Shown piece after piece: positions 54,505 through 63,156 of a stretch of DNA of 63,792 nucleotides; the first letter of the stretch is position 1; each line of letters opens with the position of its first letter. The notes under the pieces are model-generated. The model did no database searches. It was not told where the DNA came from and saw nothing but the letters and a program-made list of their open reading frames with translations. The DNA lies in the NCBI GenBank assembly GCA_027621535.1, contig JAQCBB010000002.1:1-63792 (forward strand), in the 5' to 3' direction. The stretch is from Pseudomonadota bacterium. Lineage in GTDB: Bacteria > Pseudomonadota > Gammaproteobacteria > Burkholderiales > Methylophilaceae. A program made the position numbers and the translations under genes.

Positions 54505-55288
54505 TCAAAATGATGAATTAATAATTGGTTCAAGATCTTTTAAATCGAGATTACTCGTAGGCACAGGAAAATATAAAGACTTTAACGAGACTAAACAGGC
54601 CATCGTTGAATCAGGAGCAGAAATTGTGACTGTGGCAATAAGAAGAACAAATATTGGCCAAGATGCAAATGAACCGAGCTTGCTTGATTTTCTGCCACCA
54701 TCCGACTTTACTTATTTGCCTAACACAGCAGGATGCTTTAATGCAGATGACTCTGTTCGAACGTTAAGATTGGCTCGAGAATTATTAGATGGACATAACT
54801 TGGTCAAACTTGAAGTATTGGGAGACAAGGAAACTTTATATCCGAATGTGATTGAAACGGTTGAGGCAGCGAAAACACTTGTTAAAGATGGATTTGAGGT
54901 TATGGTGTACACATCAGATGATCCAATAGTTGCGAAAATGCTAGAGGATGTTGGCTGTGTAGCCATAATGCCTCTTGCCTCCCTAATTGGTTCTGGGATG
55001 GGTATATTAAATCCATGGAATCTAGATATCATCATTAAAAATTCATCAGTACCAGTGATTGTAGATGCCGGTGTCGGGACTGCATCAGATGCAGCTATTG
55101 CCATGGAACTTGGGTGTGATGGCGTCTTAATGAACACGGCAATCGCAGAGGCACAAAAACCGGTGATGATGGCGGGTGCCATGAAAAAAGCCATAGAGGC
55201 TGGACGTGAAGCTTTCCTGTCTGGAAGAATGAATAAAAAACTATATCAAGCATCCCCAAGCTCACCTATCTCAGGACTAATTAAATAA
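54497..55288 (+). CDS. thiG: Thiazole synthase ThiG
   Basis: Forms the thiazole phosphate of thiamine from DXP, dehydroglycine and ThiS-COSH. The 263-residue TIM barrel has [13 protein letters not shown], the Schiff-base lysine in [27 protein letters not shown], and [20 protein letters not shown]. The GTG start at 54497 overlaps thiS by 8 bp. With thiC, thiD and thiE it gives most of the de novo thiamine pathway. No glycine/tyrosine-using ThiO/ThiH is in the window. Confidence 0.95.
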   Translation: MANQNDELIIGSRSFKSRLLVGTGKYKDFNETKQAIVESGAEIVTVAIRRTNIGQDANEPSLLDFLPPSDFTYLPNTAGCFNADDSVRTLRLARELLDGHNLVKLEVLGDKETLYPNVIETVEAAKTLVKDGFEVMVYTSDDPIVAKMLEDVGCVAIMPLASLIGSGMGILNPWNLDIIIKNSSVPVIVDAGVGTASDAAIAMELGCDGVLMNTAIAEAQKPVMMAGAMKKAIEAGREAFLSGRMNKKLYQASPSSPISGLIK

Positions 55289-55289
55289 T

Positions 55290-55673
55290 ATGGATGATGA
55301 GTTAATCAAAAAAATTGCCATCAGTATCGAAACTGAATATGTTCCATCGCACTCTTCTGATGAGGACAGTAAATACTTTTTTGCTTATGCGGTAACAATT
55401 AAAAATCAATCGGCCATTAATATTCAACTTTTATCCAGGCATTGGAAAATTGTAAATTCTAATGGTACGGAGAAAAGTATTGAAGGTATTGGGGTTGTGG
55501 GTGAGCAACCAATCATTTACTCAGGAGAGGATTATACTTATACCAGCGCAACAGAAATTGATACTCCTGTAGGGCATATGTATGGAACTTATTCCATGGA
55601 AACTGAATACGGAGAAAGATTTGATGCAAAAATTCCAAAGTTTAATTTAATAATGCCAAGGAATTTACATTGA
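55290..55673 (+). CDS. apaG: ApaG domain protein
   Basis: 127-residue FN3-like domain protein with FFAYAVTIKNQSAINIQLLSRHW, the GVVGEQP loop, and YTYTSATEIDTPVGHMYGTY. It matches ApaG in length and pattern. In E. coli ApaG is linked to cobalt/magnesium phenotypes, but the mechanism is unclear. It lies 1 bp after thiG and overlaps mltA (TTGA). Confidence 0.93.
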   Translation: MDDELIKKIAISIETEYVPSHSSDEDSKYFFAYAVTIKNQSAINIQLLSRHWKIVNSNGTEKSIEGIGVVGEQPIIYSGEDYTYTSATEIDTPVGHMYGTYSMETEYGERFDAKIPKFNLIMPRNLH

Positions 55674-56935
55674 ACAAGTTCTGGCTCGGTTTAGTTGGTT
55701 CGATCCTTTTTTTATTGACGGGATGTGCCCCTAATCAAATGATTATTGAAGATTGTAAGTGTGGGGATCAGCCAAAAATAAAAACTAAAATTGAAGAATG
55801 TAATATCGTTGAAGTTAAAGAAATTGAAAAGGATAAAGAAAAGGATAAAGATAATGAAAATTTTATTCCTTATAGTCAACTTCAAGAGTCTGGGTGGTAT
55901 GAAGTAGATTTTATTCTTAATCAAGATGATCTCTCGGCAGCATGGCCTGCATTCATCAATAGCTGTTCAACACTCATTCATCAAAAACCCTGGAAAAAAG
56001 CATGCAGTGTAGCTAATTTATTAGAAGCACCATCAAGTGACGATATTCAAAATTATCTCAAAACACACTTTACCCTTTATAAGTCATGGAAGGATGATGG
56101 GACCGATACAGGCCTAATTACCGGATATTATCAACCGATACTCAATGGGAGTCGGACGCCTTCCAAAAAATATTCAATACCTATCTATAAAACACCTGTT
56201 GATTTGATTACCGTAGACCTGTCTGAACTCTATCCAGAAATGCAGTATAAAAGACTTCGAGGAAAAGTTGAGGGAAATAAATTATTACCTTATTTTTCCA
56301 GAGAAGAGATTACATCAAATGAGAATTTATTGAAGGGCAATGAATTTTTTTGGGTGGATAACGCTGTGGAGGCTTTCTTTCTTGAAATTCAAGGTTCAGG
56401 AATCATTGAACTTGAGGATGGAAGTAAAATTTCAATCGGTTATGCAGATCAAAACGGTCATCCTTATCGGTCGATGGGAAAAGCCTTAGTTGATGCCGGA
56501 GAATTAACAAAAGACACAGCATCAATGCAAAGTATAAAAGCATGGGCTAATAAAAATAAGGAAAAATTAAAAGCTTTCTTAGATAAAAATCCAAGCTTTG
56601 TTTTTTTTAGGGAACTAGAGAGTGGTTTAGCAGGACCCATTGGTGCTCAAGGGGTTCCTATCATCGCTGAGAGATCAATTGCCATTGATCGTAAATATAT
56701 TCCCATGGGAGCTCCAGTATTGATGGCAACCACCTTTCCCAATTCAACAAATACTTTAAATCGCCTAGTGATTGCCCAAGATACAGGCGGCGCCATTCGA
56801 GGACCAATCAGAGCAGATTATTATTGGGGATCTGGTCCTGAAGCGGGAGCAAAAGCGGGAGCCATGAAACAACAAGGAAATATCTGGGTGTTACTCCCCA
56901 AAGAATTTAAATTGAATAAAAAAAAGGAGCAATAA
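55670..56935 (+). CDS. mltA: Membrane-bound lytic murein transglycosylase A
   Basis: A 421-residue lipoprotein (lipobox LLTGCAP, Cys about 19). MltA domain features are TGLITGYYQPILNGS, YKRLRGKVEGNKLLPYFSREE, and the 3D domain IAQDTGGAIRGPIRADYYWGSG with the catalytic aspartate. An unusual low-complexity stretch of K, E and D (about 46-63) links the anchor to the domain. The TTG start at 55670 has AAGGAA upstream. It is the last gene of the thiS-thiG-apaG-mltA run. Confidence 0.93.
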   Translation: MNKFWLGLVGSILFLLTGCAPNQMIIEDCKCGDQPKIKTKIEECNIVEVKEIEKDKEKDKDNENFIPYSQLQESGWYEVDFILNQDDLSAAWPAFINSCSTLIHQKPWKKACSVANLLEAPSSDDIQNYLKTHFTLYKSWKDDGTDTGLITGYYQPILNGSRTPSKKYSIPIYKTPVDLITVDLSELYPEMQYKRLRGKVEGNKLLPYFSREEITSNENLLKGNEFFWVDNAVEAFFLEIQGSGIIELEDGSKISIGYADQNGHPYRSMGKALVDAGELTKDTASMQSIKAWANKNKEKLKAFLDKNPSFVFFRELESGLAGPIGAQGVPIIAERSIAIDRKYIPMGAPVLMATTFPNSTNTLNRLVIAQDTGGAIRGPIRADYYWGSGPEAGAKAGAMKQQGNIWVLLPKEFKLNKKKEQ

Positions 56936-56947
56936 GCCCCTTTTTTT
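56918..56947. terminator. Bidirectional terminator after mltA and pqqA
   Basis: An A-run plus GGAGC pairs with GCCCC plus a T-run around the loop AATAA (one A-C mismatch). It overlaps the mltA stop and ends 13 bp before the convergent pqqA stop. The A/T flanks make it work from both directions. Confidence 0.75.
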
Positions 56948-56960
56948 AGGTAAGCAATAG

Positions 56961-57032
56961 TTACTTATTGCATACGTACATTGTTACTTCAAAACCGAAA
57001 CGCATTTCAGTTGCAGCAGGTGTTGTCCACAT
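56961..57032 (-). CDS. pqqA: Pyrroloquinoline quinone precursor peptide PqqA
   Basis: A 23-codon gene read on the minus strand. The peptide starts MWTTPAATEMRFGFEVTMY and ends VCNK. It shows the PqqA hallmark E-V-T-M-Y (Glu15 and Tyr19), whose side chains become PQQ, and the usual MW..P N-terminus. A strong AAGGAG (57041-57046) lies 8 bp before the ATG. No pqqBCDE genes follow, since mltA converges from the other side. It is a solitary precursor gene. Confidence 0.93.
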   Translation of the reverse strand: MWTTPAATEMRFGFEVTMYVCNK

Positions 57033-57136
57033 AATGAGATCTCCTTTCATCTAAATTCTGCTCAAGCAGTACTTGTACTTTACTGACATTCATAAAATTA
57101 AAGATATTGAATTCGATTAATTAAGCCTCATGATTA

Positions 57137-59335
57137 TCATGATAGTTTTTTGAGCATTTTTTTACGAAATCGTTTCAATGTGACTGATGCATCGTATTTA
57201 AGCAAAATGAGTTTTGTGAATACACTGGGTTTTTTCTGATTTAGAGCATAATAATGTTTTAAAAAAATATTTCTAATTTCCCAGTCAAATTTATTCAATA
57301 AACGAACAACATCAGTCAGGCGTTGTTTTTTTCGTGTGCTAAATTTAAGGCTGCTATAAAAATCTTTCACCCGACCAGTGTCTATTAACTCAAAATGAAA
57401 ATTTTGATTATTTGTCATCATTAAAATATTTCCTGCAGAGAGATCATTAAAAAATATACCGCGTGAGTGCATCTTATTAATAAATTCAGCACATTGTTCA
57501 AAGATATGCCTTAGGGTAAAACCCATAAAAACTCTATTATTTTTAAAATGAACCGCCAGGTCGTTAAAATTAAAGCCCTCTTTATAGAAACAGATATAAA
57601 AATTTTCTAAGGATGATGGATCATTTTTTTTATTAAAAACAGCGATCGGTTTTGCAGCATTAATTCCTTTTGAAAGAAGCATATTAGTTCCATTCCAAGC
57701 CCTTATCGATTTATTGGGGCGATTTTTATCTAAAAACCTTTTATGTGCATAGATTGACATCGGTTTTTTAATAACGACTTTACCAAAATTCGGAATATCT
57801 TTTATCCATACGGCATTTCTAGAATGACGTAATGATTCATTTTTATTCGGTATCAATATATTTTGCGGATGGCAGTGCTTTAAAATTAGCTTATAAGTAG
57901 CTATATCTTTAGCTTGAACAACACCCGTCCAATCTTCATCGTGGAGAAAATAAAAATTTTCATTGTTTTGATGAATGAATAATTTTGGATAAGGATATGG
58001 TATTTGAATTAAATCGGGTCGATTTTCTTTTGACCAAAATAAATAGACTGGATTATCATTAATACAGGTCGGCATACTAATTTTATTTCCAAATTTGTCT
58101 TTAGAGATTGAAATTTGCAGCTGATTGATGTGGTAGATCTGAGAAATATCAGCAATCATATTATTGCGTGTCCAAATGAGATGAAATACTTCTGTTTTAG
58201 TTTCAAATTCTAAAATTTGAATTTTTGGATCTTTGGAGTAGTTTTTAATAAATTGTGAACCAGGCACAGTTTGATTAAAAAATTGTAGAGCTTTATATGA
58301 ATCTGTGATTTGATAATTTGAGTGATGCCCTAGGGCTTTATTATAAAAAGTGACCTGTTCAATATTTGGATAGGCTTCTAAATTATTTATTCCATTCGAT
58401 ATTAAGCCTTCCCGGTCGCAAATTAAGGGCCCCCAAAAAACCTTGTCGAAATAACCTATGGCAGCTAACATTCCAAAATATCGTGTGACATACTTGGCAC
58501 ATTGAATCTCAGGATGATCGTTTAGTCTGCTGATTCGCTTGATGCTCCAAAAGGCACATGGCGATATCAGAGATTTAATTTGATACTCCTCCGCCATGTG
58601 TTTATATATGACCACTTTTTTATAAAGGTCAATTTTAAAAAAATGACCTAATTTTCTAATAAATACTCGTCGATCATAAGGTTCAGGTTCTATCGTCCTT
58701 TCAGCAAACATATTGTTTGAAAGTGAATCGGGAAGCTGATGTTTGAATTTTAAATTTTTTAAAATTCCAAAATTAACAAAAGGCTCAAAGTCAGTAATAT
58801 TTGGTCCAACAATTCTTCGATTTTTAATTCGACATAAATTAAAGGCCACGCTCCATAATTTGTATAAACCTTTATAAGAAAGATGTGTCCACGATTGTCG
58901 ATTTATCGTACTACCGATTTCAACCATGAAATTAATTTCTTGAAATTCATTTAAAAATTTAGTTACAAAATTTTTCCAAATTAAAATCCCATGATCTGTT
59001 GATAGCGAATGCGCATCTTTTATTGGAGGGCTTATATTTACAATGAGGCTGCCATCAAAGTCTTTTAATTTTCTTAAAAGACGCGATTTATGATTATTAA
59101 AGTCATTGTAGCTGAAGTAAAGTCTGAGGTTTTTAATGTTTAATTCATGAATTCTGTTAAAGATATAGCTGTCTGTGTCGACATCGTCATTACTTGCGAT
59201 ATTAATTCCAATAAAATCAATCGGAACGGGGTGAGGTCGATCAACATTAATTTTATTTTCTATATTAGACCTAAGGTAAAAATATAAAAATTCACCCAAA
59301 TATTTTAAATTAATAAAAGCGCTACTAATTTTCAT
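57137..59335 (-). CDS. Fusion protein: glycosidase-like N-terminal domain and LPS-kinase-like C-terminal domain
   Basis: 732 residues, not assigned to a named family. Residues about 36-340 look like a TIM-barrel glycosidase (FIGINIASND, LRLYFSYNDF, FMVEIGSTINRQSW). However the usual 'NE' acid/base pair is replaced by GS/ST at 141-143, so it may be inactive. Residues about 505-700 resemble WaaP/InaA/Kdo kinases: VVIKK (K523/524), FFNDLSAGNIL (D631, N636), and LIDTGR (D652). Its start overlaps the LtaS-like gene stop by 4 bp. A role in envelope glycan modification is inferred. Confidence 0.7.
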   Translation of the reverse strand: MKISSAFINLKYLGEFLYFYLRSNIENKINVDRPHPVPIDFIGINIASNDDVDTDSYIFNRIHELNIKNLRLYFSYNDFNNHKSRLLRKLKDFDGSLIVNISPPIKDAHSLSTDHGILIWKNFVTKFLNEFQEINFMVEIGSTINRQSWTHLSYKGLYKLWSVAFNLCRIKNRRIVGPNITDFEPFVNFGILKNLKFKHQLPDSLSNNMFAERTIEPEPYDRRVFIRKLGHFFKIDLYKKVVIYKHMAEEYQIKSLISPCAFWSIKRISRLNDHPEIQCAKYVTRYFGMLAAIGYFDKVFWGPLICDREGLISNGINNLEAYPNIEQVTFYNKALGHHSNYQITDSYKALQFFNQTVPGSQFIKNYSKDPKIQILEFETKTEVFHLIWTRNNMIADISQIYHINQLQISISKDKFGNKISMPTCINDNPVYLFWSKENRPDLIQIPYPYPKLFIHQNNENFYFLHDEDWTGVVQAKDIATYKLILKHCHPQNILIPNKNESLRHSRNAVWIKDIPNFGKVVIKKPMSIYAHKRFLDKNRPNKSIRAWNGTNMLLSKGINAAKPIAVFNKKNDPSSLENFYICFYKEGFNFNDLAVHFKNNRVFMGFTLRHIFEQCAEFINKMHSRGIFFNDLSAGNILMMTNNQNFHFELIDTGRVKDFYSSLKFSTRKKQRLTDVVRLLNKFDWEIRNIFLKHYYALNQKKPSVFTKLILLKYDASVTLKRFRKKMLKKLS

Positions 59336-61236
59336 TGGGGCGGTAATTTATATAAACGTTCACTGTATAAAATACTGGGTAATAAGGCGTAGGCTAATGG
59401 CTCATCAATATTATTGGAAATACTCCTGTCCTCATAAATTTTATAGCTATCAAAGTTATATTTGCCATAAAAAACTTCTTGATTGGGTTGTAAAACATAC
59501 AACTGATTTTTTTTCATCCAAGCAAAGTTATCGTAATATTGCATCATTGCCCGCCCTTGATAATTATCATCTACCCGACTCATATCCTGCCCAATCATGG
59601 GGTGGCGAGCTTCAATTCCAGCCAGAGATAAGAGAGTTACGGGTAAATCAATTTGGCTGGTAATGTGATTGATCTGTTGGGGTTTGATGCCTCCACCAAG
59701 AATTAGGCCTGGTATGTGAAAATTCTTAATGGGGATTAAATGATCTTCTCTCACTCGAATGTCATGATCTGCCACAATCAGAAAAATGGTATCTTGCCAA
59801 TATTCGGATTGTTTAGCTTTTGCAATAAATTCTCCTAGAGCATGATCCGCGTACTTCACGGCATTTTTTTCTGTGGCTTGAGGTTCTTCATAAAGCTGAA
59901 TAACGTTCTCCGGAAATTCAAATGGAGCATGATTTGAAGAGGTGAAGACTAAGCTAAAAAAAGGCTGACCCTCTTTATGATGTCGGCTAAACTGCTGATG
60001 AGCTTTTTCATAAAGGTCTTGATCTGAAACTCCCCAGCTGCCTTTAAAAAATGGATTTTCAAAATCTTTTTGTTCAATAATAGTTTTAAAACCATTGCCT
60101 GTAAAAAAATTACGCATATTATCAAAATGGGCTTCACCCCCATAAATAAAACTTGTTGCGTATTCTTTTTTATCCAATAAAGATGCCACAGTAAAAAAAT
60201 TTGTTTGTGATAATGGAAGCTTGACTGTGCTCTGCGCTGGTGTGGGAGGAAACCCAGAAACCACAGCCTCAATGCCTCTCACTGATCGGGTTCCTGTGGC
60301 ATAAAGTTGATTAAACCATATACCCTCTTGTTTTAAGTGTTCCAGATTGGGCGTGACAGCGGCCCCTCCGAGGGATTCAACAAAGGTTGCACCTAGACTT
60401 TCTTGAAGAACAATGACAATATTTTTTGACTTACCTTTAAAACTCGGAATCAGGAGTTTTTCTGTAGGGTACGCTGCTGGACCGGATTGCTGAGTTAACT
60501 CGTATATCTTTTCTTTTTCCATCTTTCCATATATCTTTGCCGCCGAAGATTCATGTTTCATGCTGTAGGCTGCATAGAATAATGAGTATGGGGAGTTGAG
60601 TATCAGAGAATTTACCAAGGCGTTATCAGTTAGAGCAAACATCGCTGGATTTGCAGGACGGTGGCCTAATGAGGAGCGAATTGAAATTAACATGATGATC
60701 ATAATGAGCGGCCATATGTAAAAATGAGACGACTTATATTCAGTTGATCCTTTTTTTTGAAAAATTTTAAAAATCAAATAACTCATAAAGCCCACAAATA
60801 AAACCACACCAATGAGATCAAGAGTAAATCCTTTAAACAGCATTTGAAAAACTTCACGGGGGTATTTAAGGTATTCAATAAATAAAATATTTGGACGGGT
60901 ATTGTATTCATGAATAAATGTGATGGAGCAAGCCTCAATAATCACAATGATAATCAAACTCAAAATAATCCAATATTGCACAAAGTTTTGATAAAAAGCG
61001 CACAGATTTTTATGAATTATATTCACTGGTAATAGCATCATTGGAATCAGTAATATGAGGCTCATCTGAATCAAGTCAACTCTTACGCCCTGAACAAGGA
61101 TATTAATTAATTGATTGGTAGCAAGTACCGAATCAATTTGCCAAAGAACAAGGGTCAATCTAGATAGGGAGAAAAAAATTAATCCTAGGAGATACGCTTT
61201 TATAAAAATTTGATAGGGATTGTTCCTAGCTAACAT
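59332..61236 (-). CDS. LtaS-like membrane phosphotransferase (sulfatase/alkaline phosphatase superfamily)
   Basis: About 634 residues. Five N-terminal transmembrane helices (to about residue 185) are followed by an extracytoplasmic sulfatase-fold domain. E279 is in VIVLQESLG, the catalytic threonine 316 is in YATGTRSVRG, and metal ligands are in LIVADHDIRV and the following HLIP segment. The family adds phosphoglycerol or phosphoethanolamine groups to glycans or lipids. The start is set at ATG 61236. A longer frame begins at 61314 inside the amtB terminator and ahead of a TATAAT at 61267. Confidence 0.85.
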   Translation of the reverse strand: MLARNNPYQIFIKAYLLGLIFFSLSRLTLVLWQIDSVLATNQLINILVQGVRVDLIQMSLILLIPMMLLPVNIIHKNLCAFYQNFVQYWIILSLIIIVIIEACSITFIHEYNTRPNILFIEYLKYPREVFQMLFKGFTLDLIGVVLFVGFMSYLIFKIFQKKGSTEYKSSHFYIWPLIMIIMLISIRSSLGHRPANPAMFALTDNALVNSLILNSPYSLFYAAYSMKHESSAAKIYGKMEKEKIYELTQQSGPAAYPTEKLLIPSFKGKSKNIVIVLQESLGATFVESLGGAAVTPNLEHLKQEGIWFNQLYATGTRSVRGIEAVVSGFPPTPAQSTVKLPLSQTNFFTVASLLDKKEYATSFIYGGEAHFDNMRNFFTGNGFKTIIEQKDFENPFFKGSWGVSDQDLYEKAHQQFSRHHKEGQPFFSLVFTSSNHAPFEFPENVIQLYEEPQATEKNAVKYADHALGEFIAKAKQSEYWQDTIFLIVADHDIRVREDHLIPIKNFHIPGLILGGGIKPQQINHITSQIDLPVTLLSLAGIEARHPMIGQDMSRVDDNYQGRAMMQYYDNFAWMKKNQLYVLQPNQEVFYGKYNFDSYKIYEDRSISNNIDEPLAYALLPSILYSERLYKLPPQ

Positions 61237-61266
61237 ATAAATAAAATTTTCAATTAGATGTACAGA

Positions 61267-61272
61267 ATTATA
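61267..61272 (-). promoter_or_regulatory. Predicted -10 element of the LtaS-like operon
   Basis: TATAAT on the minus strand, about 31 bp before the ATG at 61236. The -35 region is weak (TTATTT about 17 bp upstream). It lies after the amtB terminator and so would give the two-gene envelope unit its own transcript. Confidence 0.45.
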
Positions 61273-61295
61273 CTTAACTTTAATAAGGAAAATAA

Positions 61296-61325
61296 AAAAA
61301 GGGTGTATTTTCATACACCCTTTTT
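61296..61325. terminator. Rho-independent terminator after amtB
   Basis: A 13 bp stem (AAAAAGGGTGTAT / ATACACCCTTTTT) with a GAAA tetraloop on the minus strand, followed by a T-rich tract. It is a textbook terminator 41 bp after the amtB stop, and it is nearly symmetric. Confidence 0.93.
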
Positions 61326-61365
61326 AGGATCACTAAGACTACTTTTTTAAGAGAGGAGAAGTATC

Positions 61366-62772
61366 TTAGTTGCGGTAAGCTGTTTCTCCATGAGATGTGG
61401 TATCAAGACCAGTGACTTCATCTTCTTCAGAGACCCGAAGACCAATCACAGCATCTACAATCTTGAAAAGGATGTAGCTGATCACACCACACCAAACAAT
61501 GGTAAAGAGAACCGATTTTGTTTGAACCCATAATTGACTCATCATGGTAATTCCTTCATCGTAGCCAACGCCACCGAATTGAGGAGCCATGAAGACTGCT
61601 AGTCCAATCGCACCGATAATCCCAGCGACTCCATGAATCCCGAATACATCGAGGGAGTCATCATAACCGAAAGCACTTTTAAGTGAGCTACAAGCCCAGA
61701 AGCTAATGATACCGGCGATGAAGCCAAGAACAATCGCGCCCATTGGACCTAATACAGCACATGCTGGAGTAATAGCTACCAATCCCGCAATGGCACCTGA
61801 TGCGCCACCTAGCATAGAAGGTTTGCCTTTTGTTGCCCATTCAATGGCAAGCCAACCTAAAACTGCTGCAGCTGTAGCCGCTTGGGTATTGATCATTACT
61901 AGACCAGCTGTACCATCGGCAGCTAATTCACTACCAACGTTAAAGCCAAACCAACCTGCCCATAGTAATGATGCACCAATCATAGTCATCGGTAAGTTAT
62001 GCGGAGCCATAGCCACTTTACCGAACCCAACACGCTTACCAATAATGATCGAACCAACGAGAGCTGCAATACCTGCGTTGATGTGAACTACAGTACCACC
62101 AGCAAAGTCAACTGCACCCCAATCACTGATCATGCCGCCGCCCCACACCATGTGGCAAATTGGGAGGTAGACAAAGGTTAACCATAACGGCAGAAAGAGT
62201 AATAATGCAGAAAACTTAATTCGTTCAGCGAATGCGCCCACAATCAAAGCGGGAGTCAAAGCCGCAAAGGTAAGCTGGAAAGTCACAAAGACAAATTCAG
62301 GAATTGTTCCGGATAAAGTGTCAGCTGTAATTCCTTTTAAGAAAACAGATCCTAAGCCACCGATGTATGCATTCCAATCTCCGCCATCTCCAAATGCTAA
62401 ACTGTAGCCATAAAAAATCCACAGCACAGACATGAGTGAGACGGTGACAAACACTTGCATGAGAACAGATAGCATATTCTTGGCTCTGACTAAGCCGCCA
62501 TAGAATAAGGCTAACCCTGGAATGGCCATGACAATTACTAAGATTGTAGCGACAATCATCCAGGCTGTATCGCCTGAATCGAGGGTTGCTTCTTCTGCAG
62601 CTTCCTCTGAAGCAGCCGCATCAGCATCCATTGACCCATCTTCCATTTCGGCAACAAGATAGGAGTTATCACTGAAAACATTCGAGCTATCGGCGATACT
62701 GATGTTGGTAAAACCCATTAGAAATAAACTGATGAGCCCAACCACACCTAATTGAGTTAATATTTTTTTCAT
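61366..62772 (-). CDS. amtB: Ammonium transporter AmtB
   Basis: About 468 residues. A signal peptide (MKKILTQLGVVGLISLFLMG...) and acidic linker precede 11 membrane helices. The ammonium-channel region DFAGGTVVHINAGIAALVG carries a pore histidine, and the second pore histidine is in VFGIHGVAGIIGAIG. The ATG at 62772 (MKKILTQ) is chosen. The upstream frame from 62808 adds residues that overlap glnK and follows no ribosome site. It starts 10 bp after glnK and forms the usual glnK-amtB pair. Confidence 0.95.
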   Translation of the reverse strand: MKKILTQLGVVGLISLFLMGFTNISIADSSNVFSDNSYLVAEMEDGSMDADAAASEEAAEEATLDSGDTAWMIVATILVIVMAIPGLALFYGGLVRAKNMLSVLMQVFVTVSLMSVLWIFYGYSLAFGDGGDWNAYIGGLGSVFLKGITADTLSGTIPEFVFVTFQLTFAALTPALIVGAFAERIKFSALLLFLPLWLTFVYLPICHMVWGGGMISDWGAVDFAGGTVVHINAGIAALVGSIIIGKRVGFGKVAMAPHNLPMTMIGASLLWAGWFGFNVGSELAADGTAGLVMINTQAATAAAVLGWLAIEWATKGKPSMLGGASGAIAGLVAITPACAVLGPMGAIVLGFIAGIISFWACSSLKSAFGYDDSLDVFGIHGVAGIIGAIGLAVFMAPQFGGVGYDEGITMMSQLWVQTKSVLFTIVWCGVISYILFKIVDAVIGLRVSEEDEVTGLDTTSHGETAYRN

Positions 62773-62782
62773 ACTGATCTCC

Positions 62783-63145
<363 letters not shown>

Positions 63146-63156
63146 CTAAAAAATAA

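Noticed and set aside
54712-55194. Antisense open frame of 160 codons opposite thiG
   Set aside because: It mirrors the codon pattern of thiG. It has no ribosome site or recognisable domain, and thiG is certain.
57128-57142. Palindrome TCATGATTATCATGA at the end of the fusion gene
   Set aside because: It is short, AT-rich and overlaps a stop codon. There is no T-run or known site, so it is not reported as a feature.
61706-62086. 126-codon frame opposite amtB
   Set aside because: Shadow of the Gly/Ala-rich amtB sequence. It is rich in Pro/Ala with no start signal.
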